Part shown: in pieces, positions 7,874 to 14,841 of the stretch
How positions within the stretch are numbered: position 1 is the stretch's first letter
How the letters are laid out: each line of letters starts with the position of its first letter
Program-made: the position numbers and the translations under genes
Assembly (NCBI GenBank): GCA_013154385.1
Contig: JAADCO010000028.1
Span: 1-24,062, forward strand
Length of the DNA stretch: 24,062 nucleotides
Reading direction: 5' to 3'
Origin: Thermodesulfobacteriota bacterium
GTDB lineage: Bacteria; Desulfobacterota; Thermodesulfobacteria; Thermodesulfobacteriales; Thermodesulfatatoraceae
The notes under the pieces: generated by a model
What the model was told of the DNA's origin: nothing
The model's input: only the letters and a program-made list of their open reading frames with translations
Database searches by the model: none

Positions 7874-10281
7874 TGAAGGGTTTGGGGGCCATCTTCAAAC
7901 GGGAGATAATGGCCTATTTCAACGCACCTCTGGCCTACGTCTTTGCCGTGGTCTTCCTCCTGGTGGCCAACGGCCTCTTCATGACCACCTTCTTCCTGGC
8001 CGGGCTCTGCGACATGCGCTCCTTCTTCCAATCGCTTCCCTTCCTCATGATCGTCTTCGTCCCGGCGCTGACCATGCGCCTCTGGGCCGAGGAGCGGAAG
8101 ACCGGGACCATCTCTCTCCTCTACTCCCTGCCGTGCTCATCCTGGGCCCTGTGTCTGGGCAAGTTCGGGGCCACCTTCGTCTTCGTCCTCCTGACGCTGG
8201 CGAGCACCTTCGTCATCCCGGTCATGCTCGCCTTCCTCGGGGAGCCAGACTGGGGCCCGATCATCGGCGGCTATCTGGGCTCGGCGCTGCTCGCCGCGTT
8301 CCTCATCGCTCTCGGCCAGATGATCTCGGCCTTCTTCGAGGACCAGATCGTCTCCTTCATCATCGCCCTCCTGGTGGGGGCGGTGGCCCTCCTTGCCGGT
8401 TCGGATCTCGTGGCCTCCTCCATCGAGAGCTGGTTCCCGGGCCTGGGCGGCTTCCTGCGTCTGGCCCTCGGGCTCATCCCCCACTTTTCGGCCTTCACCA
8501 AGGGCGTGGTCTCGCTTGAGAACGTGCTCTTCTTCCTCTCCTACACGGTGCTCTTCCTCTTCCTCAACGTCTCCACCATCGAGGGGTATCTGCGTTTCTT
8601 CGGGCGCCGCAACTTCTATCTGGGGGCCGCCTTCCTCCTCGGGGCCGCTCTCTTCTTCAACGCCTCTCTGGCCAACTTCAGGCTCCCGCGGCTCGATCTC
8701 ACCGAGGGGAAGATCTACACGGTTTCCCCGGCGGCGAGAAAGGTCCTCGAAAAGCTCGAGGTCCCCATCCGGGTCACCTACTACGTCTCCGGAAAGGATC
8801 AGTTGCCGGCGCCGATGAAGACCATCGCCCGCGACGTGGCCGACATCCTCGCCGAGTTCGCGGCGCTTTCGCCCAAGTTTACCTATCGCATCGTGGACCC
8901 CACCAAGGACCCGGACCTCATCCCCAAGTTGCAGGAAAAGGGCATCGTGCCCTTTGCCGTGCAGACCATCGAGCAGGACCAGGTGAGCGTAAGGCGCATC
9001 TACAGCGCCCTTTCCATCTCCTATCTCGACAAGCGGGAGGAGATCATCCCGCAGGTCATGCCCGACAACCTCTCCACCCTGGAGTACGACATCATTTCCC
9101 GCATCTACAAGCTCACCCTGCCGGAGACCCCGGTGGTGGCCCTGAAGACGCCGGCTCCCGCGGCCACCCCCTTCATGATGGCCCCGCAGGACGCCTATCG
9201 GGTCTTGCGCGAGCTGCTGGAGTATCAGGGCTTTGAGGTGCGCGGGACCCCGATCACCAGGGAGGCGGGCATCCCGGAGGAGGCAAGGCTCCTCCTGCTG
9301 GTGGAGCCGGGTGAACTCAACGAGCGGCAGCTCTACGAGATCGAGCGTTTCCTGGCCCGCGGGCGTCCGGTGATCATCGCCGCGCAGGGCTACAAGTACG
9401 CCTACAACCCGGACGCCACCGGCGAGATCAAGGCCTTTCCCCTCAAGCAGTCCCTGAGCATCAACCGGCTGCTCGAACCCTGGGGCGTGAAGATAGACGA
9501 CCACATGCTCATGGACGAGCAGAGCGTGGTGCTCGCCGTCTCCGTTCCCCGGCGCATAGGGATGTTCACGGCCATCGTCAGGCAGCCCGTGCGCTTCCCC
9601 ATGCAGATCCAGGTGCTCCCCGAGCAGATGAACCGCAAGCTCTCGGTGACGAGCAACCTCTCGGCCCTGCTCTATCTCTGGGGAAGCGCTCTTGAGCTCG
9701 ATGAGAAGCGCCTCTCCCAGGCCGGTCTCAAGAGCGAGATGCTCTTTCACTCAAGCCCCCGCTCCTGGCTCGAGGAATTCCGTCCGAAACCCCTGGGGCC
9801 GGAGGATCTGCGGCCTGATCCCGAGGATCGGAAGGGGCCCTTCGTGCTCTCGGTGATGCTCTCCGGGGTCTTCCCCGAGGTCTTCAAGGAGACGCCCGCC
9901 TGGCCCGGAGAAGGGGAGGGCGAGGAGAAGGAAGGGGCCGCCGGAAAGGCGCCGGAGGAGGAGATCAAGGAGCGGAAGCCCTCCCGCCTGGTGCTCGTGG
10001 GTTCGAGCGAGATGTTTGCCGACAGCGCCATCGAGGCCTTTGCCAACGCCGTCTTCCTGGCCAACCTGGTCGAGAGCCTCACCCTCGGTGAGGAGCTCCT
10101 CTACATCCGGGCCAAGACGCAGGTGCAGCGCTATCTGCGGGAGGTCTCGGCCCCGGAGAAGTTCTTCTGGCGCGCCACGGTAACGGCCCTTCCTCCGGGC
10201 CTGTGGGTGGTGGCCGGGCTCCTTCGCGCCTTTAAGCGCCGTCGTCGCCGTGAACGCTATCTCAGGAGGAGGAAGTCATGA
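7873..10281 (+). CDS. ABC-2 permease fused to GldG-type auxiliary domain
   Basis: An 802-aa fusion of two proteins that are often separate. Residues about 1-245 form a GldF-like ABC-2 permease with six hydrophobic segments. A further membrane helix (about 255-275) leads into a long non-cytoplasmic GldG-type domain (about 280-620). An acidic, low-complexity insert rich in Glu, Lys and Gly lies around 678-702. A final membrane helix (about 768-785) is followed by a strongly basic tail rich in Arg. The start codon overlaps the ATPase stop and has AGGAGGGGAG upstream; the stop overlaps the DUF4340 start (ATGA). With its neighbours it should form a complete membrane complex. Cargo and role are unknown; export or envelope remodelling is an inference. 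Confidence 0.9.
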   Translation: MKGLGAIFKREIMAYFNAPLAYVFAVVFLLVANGLFMTTFFLAGLCDMRSFFQSLPFLMIVFVPALTMRLWAEERKTGTISLLYSLPCSSWALCLGKFGATFVFVLLTLASTFVIPVMLAFLGEPDWGPIIGGYLGSALLAAFLIALGQMISAFFEDQIVSFIIALLVGAVALLAGSDLVASSIESWFPGLGGFLRLALGLIPHFSAFTKGVVSLENVLFFLSYTVLFLFLNVSTIEGYLRFFGRRNFYLGAAFLLGAALFFNASLANFRLPRLDLTEGKIYTVSPAARKVLEKLEVPIRVTYYVSGKDQLPAPMKTIARDVADILAEFAALSPKFTYRIVDPTKDPDLIPKLQEKGIVPFAVQTIEQDQVSVRRIYSALSISYLDKREEIIPQVMPDNLSTLEYDIISRIYKLTLPETPVVALKTPAPAATPFMMAPQDAYRVLRELLEYQGFEVRGTPITREAGIPEEARLLLLVEPGELNERQLYEIERFLARGRPVIIAAQGYKYAYNPDATGEIKAFPLKQSLSINRLLEPWGVKIDDHMLMDEQSVVLAVSVPRRIGMFTAIVRQPVRFPMQIQVLPEQMNRKLSVTSNLSALLYLWGSALELDEKRLSQAGLKSEMLFHSSPRSWLEEFRPKPLGPEDLRPDPEDRKGPFVLSVMLSGVFPEVFKETPAWPGEGEGEEKEGAAGKAPEEEIKERKPSRLVLVGSSEMFADSAIEAFANAVFLANLVESLTLGEELLYIRAKTQVQRYLREVSAPEKFFWRATVTALPPGLWVVAGLLRAFKRRRRRERYLRRRKS

Positions 10282-11216
10282 GCGAGAGGACCCTGATCGC
10301 GTGCTTCGTCCTCTTTCTCTTCGCGGCGGGGCTCTACTTCTATTCCCAGCATCGCGAACACGCCGGCGTGAAGAGCGTGCTCACCAGGATCGGGGACGAG
10401 AGCTGGAAGGAAGCCGACGAGATCGAGGTCTCCTTCCGGGGCGAGGGCTTTCGCCTGGTGAGGCGGGCGGGGCGCTGGCTGATTGAAGACGGTTTCCCCC
10501 GCCCGGCGCAGGAGGAGCTGGTGCAGACCCTGCTGAACACCCTGGCCGGTCTCTACGGCGAACCGCGGGCCAAGGGAAAGGAGTTTTTCGCGCGCTTCGT
10601 GGTGGACGACGACGAGGCCCTCCGCCTGGTCCTGAAGAAGGAGGGGAAGGTGCTGGCCACCATCCTCGTGGGCAAACGCGGCCCCAACTGGGAAAGCTCT
10701 TTCGTGAGACTTGCCGGAGGCGAGGAGATCTACCTCGTGCCGGTGAACCTCCTGGCGAAACTTGGGGTCTTCGCGGACAAACCCGCGGCGCCTCAATGGC
10801 GGGCCTTCGTGGACCTCAAGGTCCTCGATCTCCGCGCCGAGGACCTCAAGATGCTCGCCCTCGAAGGGCGCTGGCGTCTCCTGCGGCAGGGAGAGGGCTT
10901 TGTCTTTCAGATGGGCCCGGAGGAGAGATCCGTCACGAAAGAGGAGGTGGCCTCCTTCCTGAGGCAGGTCTTTCCCCTGATGGCCGAGGAGGTGCTTCCG
11001 CCGCAGGAGTTCACGTCCCCAAGGGCCCGGCTCCTCTACGAGACCTCTCTCGGGGTTTCGGGAAAGCTCCTCATCGGTCCGTGCCAGACCGCGTCTAAGG
11101 AAAAGGGCGCCGAGGAAGAGGGGACCTGTCTCGTGCGCCGGGGCGAATTCGTGTATCGGGTGAAGAAAAAGGCGCTCGATCCCCTGTTCAACCCGCCCTT
11201 GGCCAAGGAGAAGTGA
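10278..11216 (+). CDS. DUF4340 family membrane-anchored protein
   Basis: A 312-aa protein with one N-terminal membrane helix (about residues 5-24) and a large soluble domain that should lie outside the cytoplasm. The sequence after the helix (a Trp-rich opening with WKEADEIEV and RRAGRWLIEDGFP) is typical of DUF4340 proteins. These are usually encoded directly after GldG-type proteins, as here. It is probably an accessory subunit of the ABC complex. A strong Shine-Dalgarno (CAGGAGGAGG) precedes the ATG, which overlaps the permease stop by ATGA. No catalytic motif is recognised. The family has no established biochemical function. Confidence 0.85.
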   Translation: MSERTLIACFVLFLFAAGLYFYSQHREHAGVKSVLTRIGDESWKEADEIEVSFRGEGFRLVRRAGRWLIEDGFPRPAQEELVQTLLNTLAGLYGEPRAKGKEFFARFVVDDDEALRLVLKKEGKVLATILVGKRGPNWESSFVRLAGGEEIYLVPVNLLAKLGVFADKPAAPQWRAFVDLKVLDLRAEDLKMLALEGRWRLLRQGEGFVFQMGPEERSVTKEEVASFLRQVFPLMAEEVLPPQEFTSPRARLLYETSLGVSGKLLIGPCQTASKEKGAEEEGTCLVRRGEFVYRVKKKALDPLFNPPLAKEK

Positions 11217-12601
11217 TGCTTCTTGAGGGTCTCGACGAGTTTCAGCGAAAAGCCGTCTCAAGCCCCGGAAACACCCTGGTCGTGGCCGGCCCCGGGGCCG
11301 GGAAGACGCGGGTCCTCCTGAGCCGCGCCCAGGATCTGCTCTCCCGCGGTCTTTCCCCGGCGCGCCTCTTCCTCCTCACCTTCACCGTGCGCACGGCCGG
11401 AGAGCTCAGGAGACGTCTTGCCGCCGCCGGGGTCAACGGGGCCACGGTGGAGACCTTCCACGCCTTTGCCTACCGTCTGGCCCGGGACCTGGGCCGCGAT
11501 CCGCCGGCGCTCGACGAAGAGGACGACTATCGGGCCCTCTTCGATCTGGCCGCAGGCCATCCCCTGGAGGAGCAGGAGATCCATCTCCTCATAGACGAGT
11601 TCCAGGACCTGAGCCCCGAGCTGATCGAGTTCCTGTCGCGTTTCCGCCGGGCGACCTTCTTCCTCGTGGGGGATCCGGCGCAGGCGATCTATGGTTTTCG
11701 CGGGGCCAGGCCCGAGGTGGCCCTGGACTTCGCCCGCTCCCTTCCGGGGCTTACGGTCTGCCCGCTCCTGCGCAGTTATCGGGTGCCGGAGGTCATCCTC
11801 CGCGCGGCCCTTCCGCTGCGGGACGACTTCGGCCTCGGGGTCGCGGAGCTCGAAGCCGTGGTTCCCGGCGGAGAGATCGGGGGTCTGGCGTACGCCGGAG
11901 TGGAGGCCGAGGCCAAGGCCGTGGCCGGGCTGATCGTTGAGGCCCTGGGCGGGCTCCAGATGGAGGAGAGCCGCGGGGGGCTCTCCCCCGGGCAGATCGC
12001 CGTGGTGGCGAGGGTGCGCCGGGTCCTCAACCCGCTGAAAAAGGCCCTTTCCGCGCGCGGTGTCCCGGTGGTCTCCCAGGAAGAGAAGAAGAAGCAGTGT
12101 CAGGAGGAGCTCGGCGCCTTGTGCGAGAAGGCGCGCGGCGAAAAGGACCGCTCCTCCCTCCTGGCCCATCTCCAGGATCTCCCTTCGGAGATCGTCCCCG
12201 AGGTCGAGGAGATCATCGCCTCCAGCCGCGACCTTGACGAGGTCCTCTTTCGCCTGGGGCTTTTGCGGTTACAGCAAGAGGTCCTTGCGGATCAGACCGC
12301 GGTGAACCTGATGACCATCCACGAGGCCAAGGGGCTTGAGTTCCCCCTCGTCATCCTCCTGGGCGCCGAAGACGGGCTCCTTCCCCTTCGTTTCTGGCCG
12401 GACACGGACGAGGCCGAGGAGAAGAGGCTGGCCTACGTGGCCCTCACGCGCAGTGCCGGCCGCTTCGTCTTCACCGTAGCCAAAAAGCGCCATCTCTTTG
12501 GTCAGGCGCTTTCCGGAAAAGTAAGCCCCTATTTTTCTCATCTGCCGCTTGCGGAACCGCGCAGGAAACGCCAAACCCGCCGGCAAAAGAGTCTCTTTTA
12601 A
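11216..12601 (+). CDS. Compact UvrD/Rep-family superfamily 1 helicase
   Basis: A 461-aa ATP-dependent DNA helicase. The family motifs appear in order: motif I GPGAGKT (25-31), Ia LTFTVRTAGEL, II DEFQD (127-131), III VGDPAQAIYGFRG, IV LLRSYR (about 185), V MTIHEAKGLEFP (about 365-376) and VI LAYVALTRS (about 405-413). It is much shorter than UvrD/Rep/PcrA (about 650-750 aa). Spacing between Ia and II and between IV and V shows that subdomains 1B and 2B are reduced, while both RecA-like cores look complete. The ATG at 11216 is chosen over the GTG at 11213 because AAGGAG (11205-11210) sits 5 bases from the ATG. It overlaps the DUF4340 stop (TGATG), so it is the last gene of the ABC operon. Stand-alone repair function and any link to the transporter are unproven. 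Confidence 0.88.
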   Translation: MLLEGLDEFQRKAVSSPGNTLVVAGPGAGKTRVLLSRAQDLLSRGLSPARLFLLTFTVRTAGELRRRLAAAGVNGATVETFHAFAYRLARDLGRDPPALDEEDDYRALFDLAAGHPLEEQEIHLLIDEFQDLSPELIEFLSRFRRATFFLVGDPAQAIYGFRGARPEVALDFARSLPGLTVCPLLRSYRVPEVILRAALPLRDDFGLGVAELEAVVPGGEIGGLAYAGVEAEAKAVAGLIVEALGGLQMEESRGGLSPGQIAVVARVRRVLNPLKKALSARGVPVVSQEEKKKQCQEELGALCEKARGEKDRSSLLAHLQDLPSEIVPEVEEIIASSRDLDEVLFRLGLLRLQQEVLADQTAVNLMTIHEAKGLEFPLVILLGAEDGLLPLRFWPDTDEAEEKRLAYVALTRSAGRFVFTVAKKRHLFGQALSGKVSPYFSHLPLAEPRRKRQTRRQKSLF

Positions 12602-12655
12602 TTTGTTCTTCCCGCCCCTTTGCGGTTAGAACCAAAAGAAAAACGGAGGGAGCCG

Positions 12656-12895
12656 ATGTCGGAGATCCGCATGACCACCGAGACCCGCACGGACTACGAA
12701 TGCGAGGTCGCGGGGCTTCCGGCTGAGAGATGGGCAGAGGCGGTGTTCAAGCTGAAGGAATCCGGCGAGGAGGAGTTCGTCATCGAGGTGAGCGTGGAGA
12801 AGGCGGGGATCATCGTCGGCATCCTGGTGGGTGAGGTGGCCTGGAAGGGGACCCTCGAGGGGTTCAAGAAGCTCCTCAAGGGAGAGCTCAAATGA
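12656..12895 (+). CDS. Small acidic hypothetical protein, 79 aa
   Basis: No family is recognised. The frame is open further upstream to a TTG at 12620, but the ATG at 12656 has GGAGG (12645-12649) at good spacing and is the likely start. The product is rich in Glu, Lys and Val, has no signal peptide and no Cys beyond one near residue 17. The alternation of beta-like (EEFVIEVSVEKAGIIVGIL) and helical (AERWAEAVFKLKE, LEGFKKLLKGEL) segments suggests a small folded alpha/beta protein. It lies 54 bases after the helicase gene and could be read through from that operon. It ends at a large hairpin shared with the converging gene. Confidence 0.7.
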   Translation: MSEIRMTTETRTDYECEVAGLPAERWAEAVFKLKESGEEEFVIEVSVEKAGIIVGILVGEVAWKGTLEGFKKLLKGELK

Positions 12896-12921
12896 GAGGG
12901 GAGGAGGGCCCTCCCCCTCTC
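12894..12921. terminator. Bidirectional hairpin between convergent genes
   Basis: A GC-rich imperfect inverted repeat fills the 27-base gap between the 79-aa gene (+) and the exported protein gene (-). The outer arms GAGAGGGG (12894-12901) and CCCCTCTC (12914-12921) enclose the palindrome GAGGGCCCTC (12904-12913). It overlaps the stop of the + strand gene. No long T-run follows on either side, so it is not a textbook intrinsic terminator. Its position between converging genes still fits a terminator or 3'-end stabiliser. Confidence 0.5.
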
Positions 12922-12922
12922 G

Positions 12923-13336
12923 TTAGCGCTTGATCCAGACGGGATAGCAGGAATCGTCCCGCAGGGACACCTGATGCCCGTCCTGGAGGACCACTTCCTT
13001 GGCCACGATCACTTCCTGCCCGTCCTGCAACTGGACGCGATAGCCGCTAATTTCCAGGCTGTCTCCGAGGCGGGGCTTGGCCACGCCGATCTCGCGCCAG
13101 TACCACATCGGCCCCAGACCGCGCACGGTGACCTTCTCGCCGCCGGTGTCGAAGATCATGCCCTGACCGCGCACCCCTCCGACGATGGTTCCCTTGAGCG
13201 TTACGGGCTCACCCTGACACACCAGCCCGGCCAGGGCCGCGCCGCAGCTTCCCGGACCGGCGCTCAGGGCCGCCGAGGACCAGACCAGAAGCGCACCCAA
13301 AAACCCGAGCACCATCAAACCCTTGAACGTCCTCAT
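12923..13336 (-). CDS. Exported small OB-fold-like protein, sigma-54 controlled
   Basis: A 137-aa protein with a clear signal peptide (about residues 1-26, ending ALSAGP), so it is expected in the periplasm or outside. The mature part is mostly short beta strands with a conserved-looking core GLGPMWYW (about 73-80), then GVAKPRLGD and SGYRVQL, resembling small OB-fold-like exported proteins. It has three Cys residues (near 31, 40 and 131) that could form a disulfide or bind a ligand. The family was not identified with confidence. The start is secure: AAGGAGGA (13343-13350 on the - strand) lies 6 bases upstream. A strong -24/-12 promoter lies about 25 bases before the start codon, so expression should depend on RpoN and an enhancer-binding activator. 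Confidence 0.85.
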   Translation of the reverse strand: MRTFKGLMVLGFLGALLVWSSAALSAGPGSCGAALAGLVCQGEPVTLKGTIVGGVRGQGMIFDTGGEKVTVRGLGPMWYWREIGVAKPRLGDSLEISGYRVQLQDGQEVIVAKEVVLQDGHQVSLRDDSCYPVWIKR

Positions 13337-13372
13337 CCTTCGTCCTCCTTCGTTTTTTTGACCGGATCATGA

Positions 13373-13388
13373 AGCAAAAGGTGTGCCA
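13373..13388 (-). promoter_or_regulatory. Sigma-54 (-24/-12) promoter for the exported small protein
   Basis: Read on the - strand, TGGCAC (13388-13383), five bases, then TTGCT (13377-13373) match the RpoN consensus TGGCAC-N5-TTGCW, including the invariant GG-N10-GC spacing. The predicted transcript start is near 13362. This leaves about 26 leader bases carrying AAGGAGGA and then the ATG at 13336, a very consistent arrangement. No other match of this quality was seen in the intergenic regions of the window. Confidence 0.82.
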
Positions 13389-13426
13389 CCATTTTCCCTT
13401 AGGGGAGCAAGCTTTTGGCGGGTGCT

Positions 13427-13454
13427 GACGACGATTTTGTCGTCGGTTTCGACG
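13427..13454. promoter_or_regulatory. Overlapping dyad repeats, candidate activator site or leader hairpins
   Basis: Two inverted repeats share a half-site: GACGAC-N6-GTCGTC (13427-13444) and CGTCG-N4-CGACG (13441-13454). They lie about 65-92 bases upstream of the predicted sigma-54 transcript start, a usual place for an enhancer-binding protein. They also lie 45-70 bases before the HD-GYP start on the other strand, where as RNA the two hairpins would exclude each other. They do not match the NifA site TGT-N10-ACA. Confidence 0.5.
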
Positions 13455-13499
13455 GAAGGGGTTTAAGCTCTTCGCAGATAGTTTCGATTTTAAGGGGTG

Positions 13500-14768
13500 A
13501 TGGTGCGGGATATCTTTATCAACCTCAACAACTTTTTTCTCTCAGTTTCCGACGCTATAGATCTATCCAATCCCGCCCTCTTTTCTCATCAGTTACGCAC
13601 CACTTACATTGCCTGGCAACTGGCCAAGGAGCTCCTTCTGCCGCTCGAGACGATGAAGAGGATCTACGTGGCCGCGCTCTTCCACGACATCGGGGCCCTT
13701 GATCCGCGCGAGAAAAGGCGCCTCCACTCCTTCGAGGAGGAGAACCTGGCGGCCCATTGCCTCAAGGGAGAGAAGCTCTTTGAGTCCATCTGGTTGCTCA
13801 AGCCCGCGGCGCGCATCGTGCGCTATCACCATCATCCCTGGAAGGAATGGCAGAAGCAGGGGCGCAACCTGAACGACGAGGACGTCCTGGAGTCGCAGAT
13901 CCTCTACCTTGCGGACTACGTGGAGAGGCTCTTGCGCCGCGACGTCTACGTCCTCCACCAGAGCGAGGGCATCATCGCGCAGATAAAGTCCCTTTGCGGC
14001 GACAGGTTCCATCCGGAACTGGTGGACTGTTTCCTCACCCTGGCGGCGCGGGAATCCTTCTGGCTGGACATGGACAACCCGCGCATCTACTCCATCCTCC
14101 TCCACTACGGCCCGCTCGAGAAGGTGAACGTGGATCTCGAGAGCGTGGCCCGCCTGGCCACCTTCTTCTCGAAGATCATCGACTTCCGCTCCCGCTTCAC
14201 CGCCACCCACTCCACCGGGGTTTCCTCGGCGGCCATCATGATCGCCCGCTACTTCGGCCTCACCGAGAGGGAGGTGACCCTCATGCACATCGCCGGAAGC
14301 CTCCACGACCTCGGCAAGCTGGCCATCCCGAACTACATCCTGGAAAAGCCCGGGCCCTTGAATCGCGAGGAGTTCCGGTTCCTCAAGCAGCACGTCTATC
14401 ACACCTACATGATCCTCAACTCCATTGACGGCTTCGAGCAGATCGCCGAATGGGCGGCCTTCCACCACGAGCGCCTGGATGGTTCGGGTTATCCCTTCCG
14501 CCTCTCTGCCGGAGACCTGAGCGTGGGGGCGCGCATCATGGCCGTGGCCGACGTTTTTACCGCCCTCACCGAAGACCGACCCTATCGCCAGGCGCTACCC
14601 GTGGCCGAGGTGCGCTCCATCATGGAGCGCATGGCGGACAACGGGGCCATTGACCGCGTGTTCGTGGAGCTCCTCTTCGACCACTACCAGGACATCTCGG
14701 CCTACATCGAGGACCGCCGCGCCAGATCCCTGCAAAACTTCGAAGAGTACCAGGGCCTTTCCGTTTGA
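13500..14768 (+). CDS. Tandem HD / HD-GYP domain protein, probable c-di-GMP phosphodiesterase
   Basis: A 422-aa cytoplasmic protein with two HD modules. The first (about residues 28-190) keeps an HD pair (LFHDIGALDP, about 61-70) and a later HHH cluster but lacks the GYP signature. The second (about 220-410) is a full HD-GYP domain: the N-terminal His (ATHSTG), SLHDLGKL, the conserved block after it (NYILEKPGPLN), HHERLDGSGYP and ADVFTALTEDRPYR. HD-GYP enzymes hydrolyse cyclic di-GMP using a bound metal pair. The first domain may be regulatory. The start is uncertain among GTG 13497, ATG 13500 and GTG 13503; AAGGGGTGA is at 13492-13500. The first 35 or so codons are AT-rich compared with the rest. 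It diverges from the sigma-54-driven gene across 160 bases. Confidence 0.88.
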   Translation: MVRDIFINLNNFFLSVSDAIDLSNPALFSHQLRTTYIAWQLAKELLLPLETMKRIYVAALFHDIGALDPREKRRLHSFEEENLAAHCLKGEKLFESIWLLKPAARIVRYHHHPWKEWQKQGRNLNDEDVLESQILYLADYVERLLRRDVYVLHQSEGIIAQIKSLCGDRFHPELVDCFLTLAARESFWLDMDNPRIYSILLHYGPLEKVNVDLESVARLATFFSKIIDFRSRFTATHSTGVSSAAIMIARYFGLTEREVTLMHIAGSLHDLGKLAIPNYILEKPGPLNREEFRFLKQHVYHTYMILNSIDGFEQIAEWAAFHHERLDGSGYPFRLSAGDLSVGARIMAVADVFTALTEDRPYRQALPVAEVRSIMERMADNGAIDRVFVELLFDHYQDISAYIEDRRARSLQNFEEYQGLSV

Positions 14769-14812
14769 TCCTCCCGCCGTAGTTGCCCGTTTCCGCTGAA
14801 GGTTTACTCTTC

Positions 14813-14828
14813 CCGGAGATCCGGTTTT
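14813..14828 (+). terminator. Weak hairpin with T-run after the HD-GYP gene
   Basis: CCGGA (14813-14817), two bases, TCCGG (14820-14824), then TTTT (14825-14828) in the 73-base gap before the methyltransferase gene. The stem is short and the T-run brief, so it may be a weak terminator or attenuator, or chance in GC-rich DNA. Confidence 0.25.
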
Positions 14829-14841
14829 CCGAGGAGGGCGT

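Noticed and set aside
8137..9750. A 537-codon open frame antisense to the GldFG fusion gene
   Set aside because: It mirrors the codon bias of the real gene (rich in Glu, Gly, Leu, His) with no motif and no ribosome binding site.
6013..10281. A znuABC-type metal importer formed by the binding protein and the following ABC genes
   Set aside because: The ATPase and permease are of the GldA/GldF ABC-2 type, separated by 55 bases with their own ribosome binding site, not a cluster A-I importer.
13371..13460. c-di-GMP (GEMM) riboswitch before the HD-GYP gene
   Set aside because: The region has several inverted repeats but lacks the conserved GEMM core sequences, and part of it is better explained by the sigma-54 promoter on the other strand.
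13389..13497. NifA binding site (TGT-N10-ACA) upstream of the sigma-54 promoter
   Set aside because: No such match is found there, so the activator of this promoter is probably not the NifA encoded in this window.
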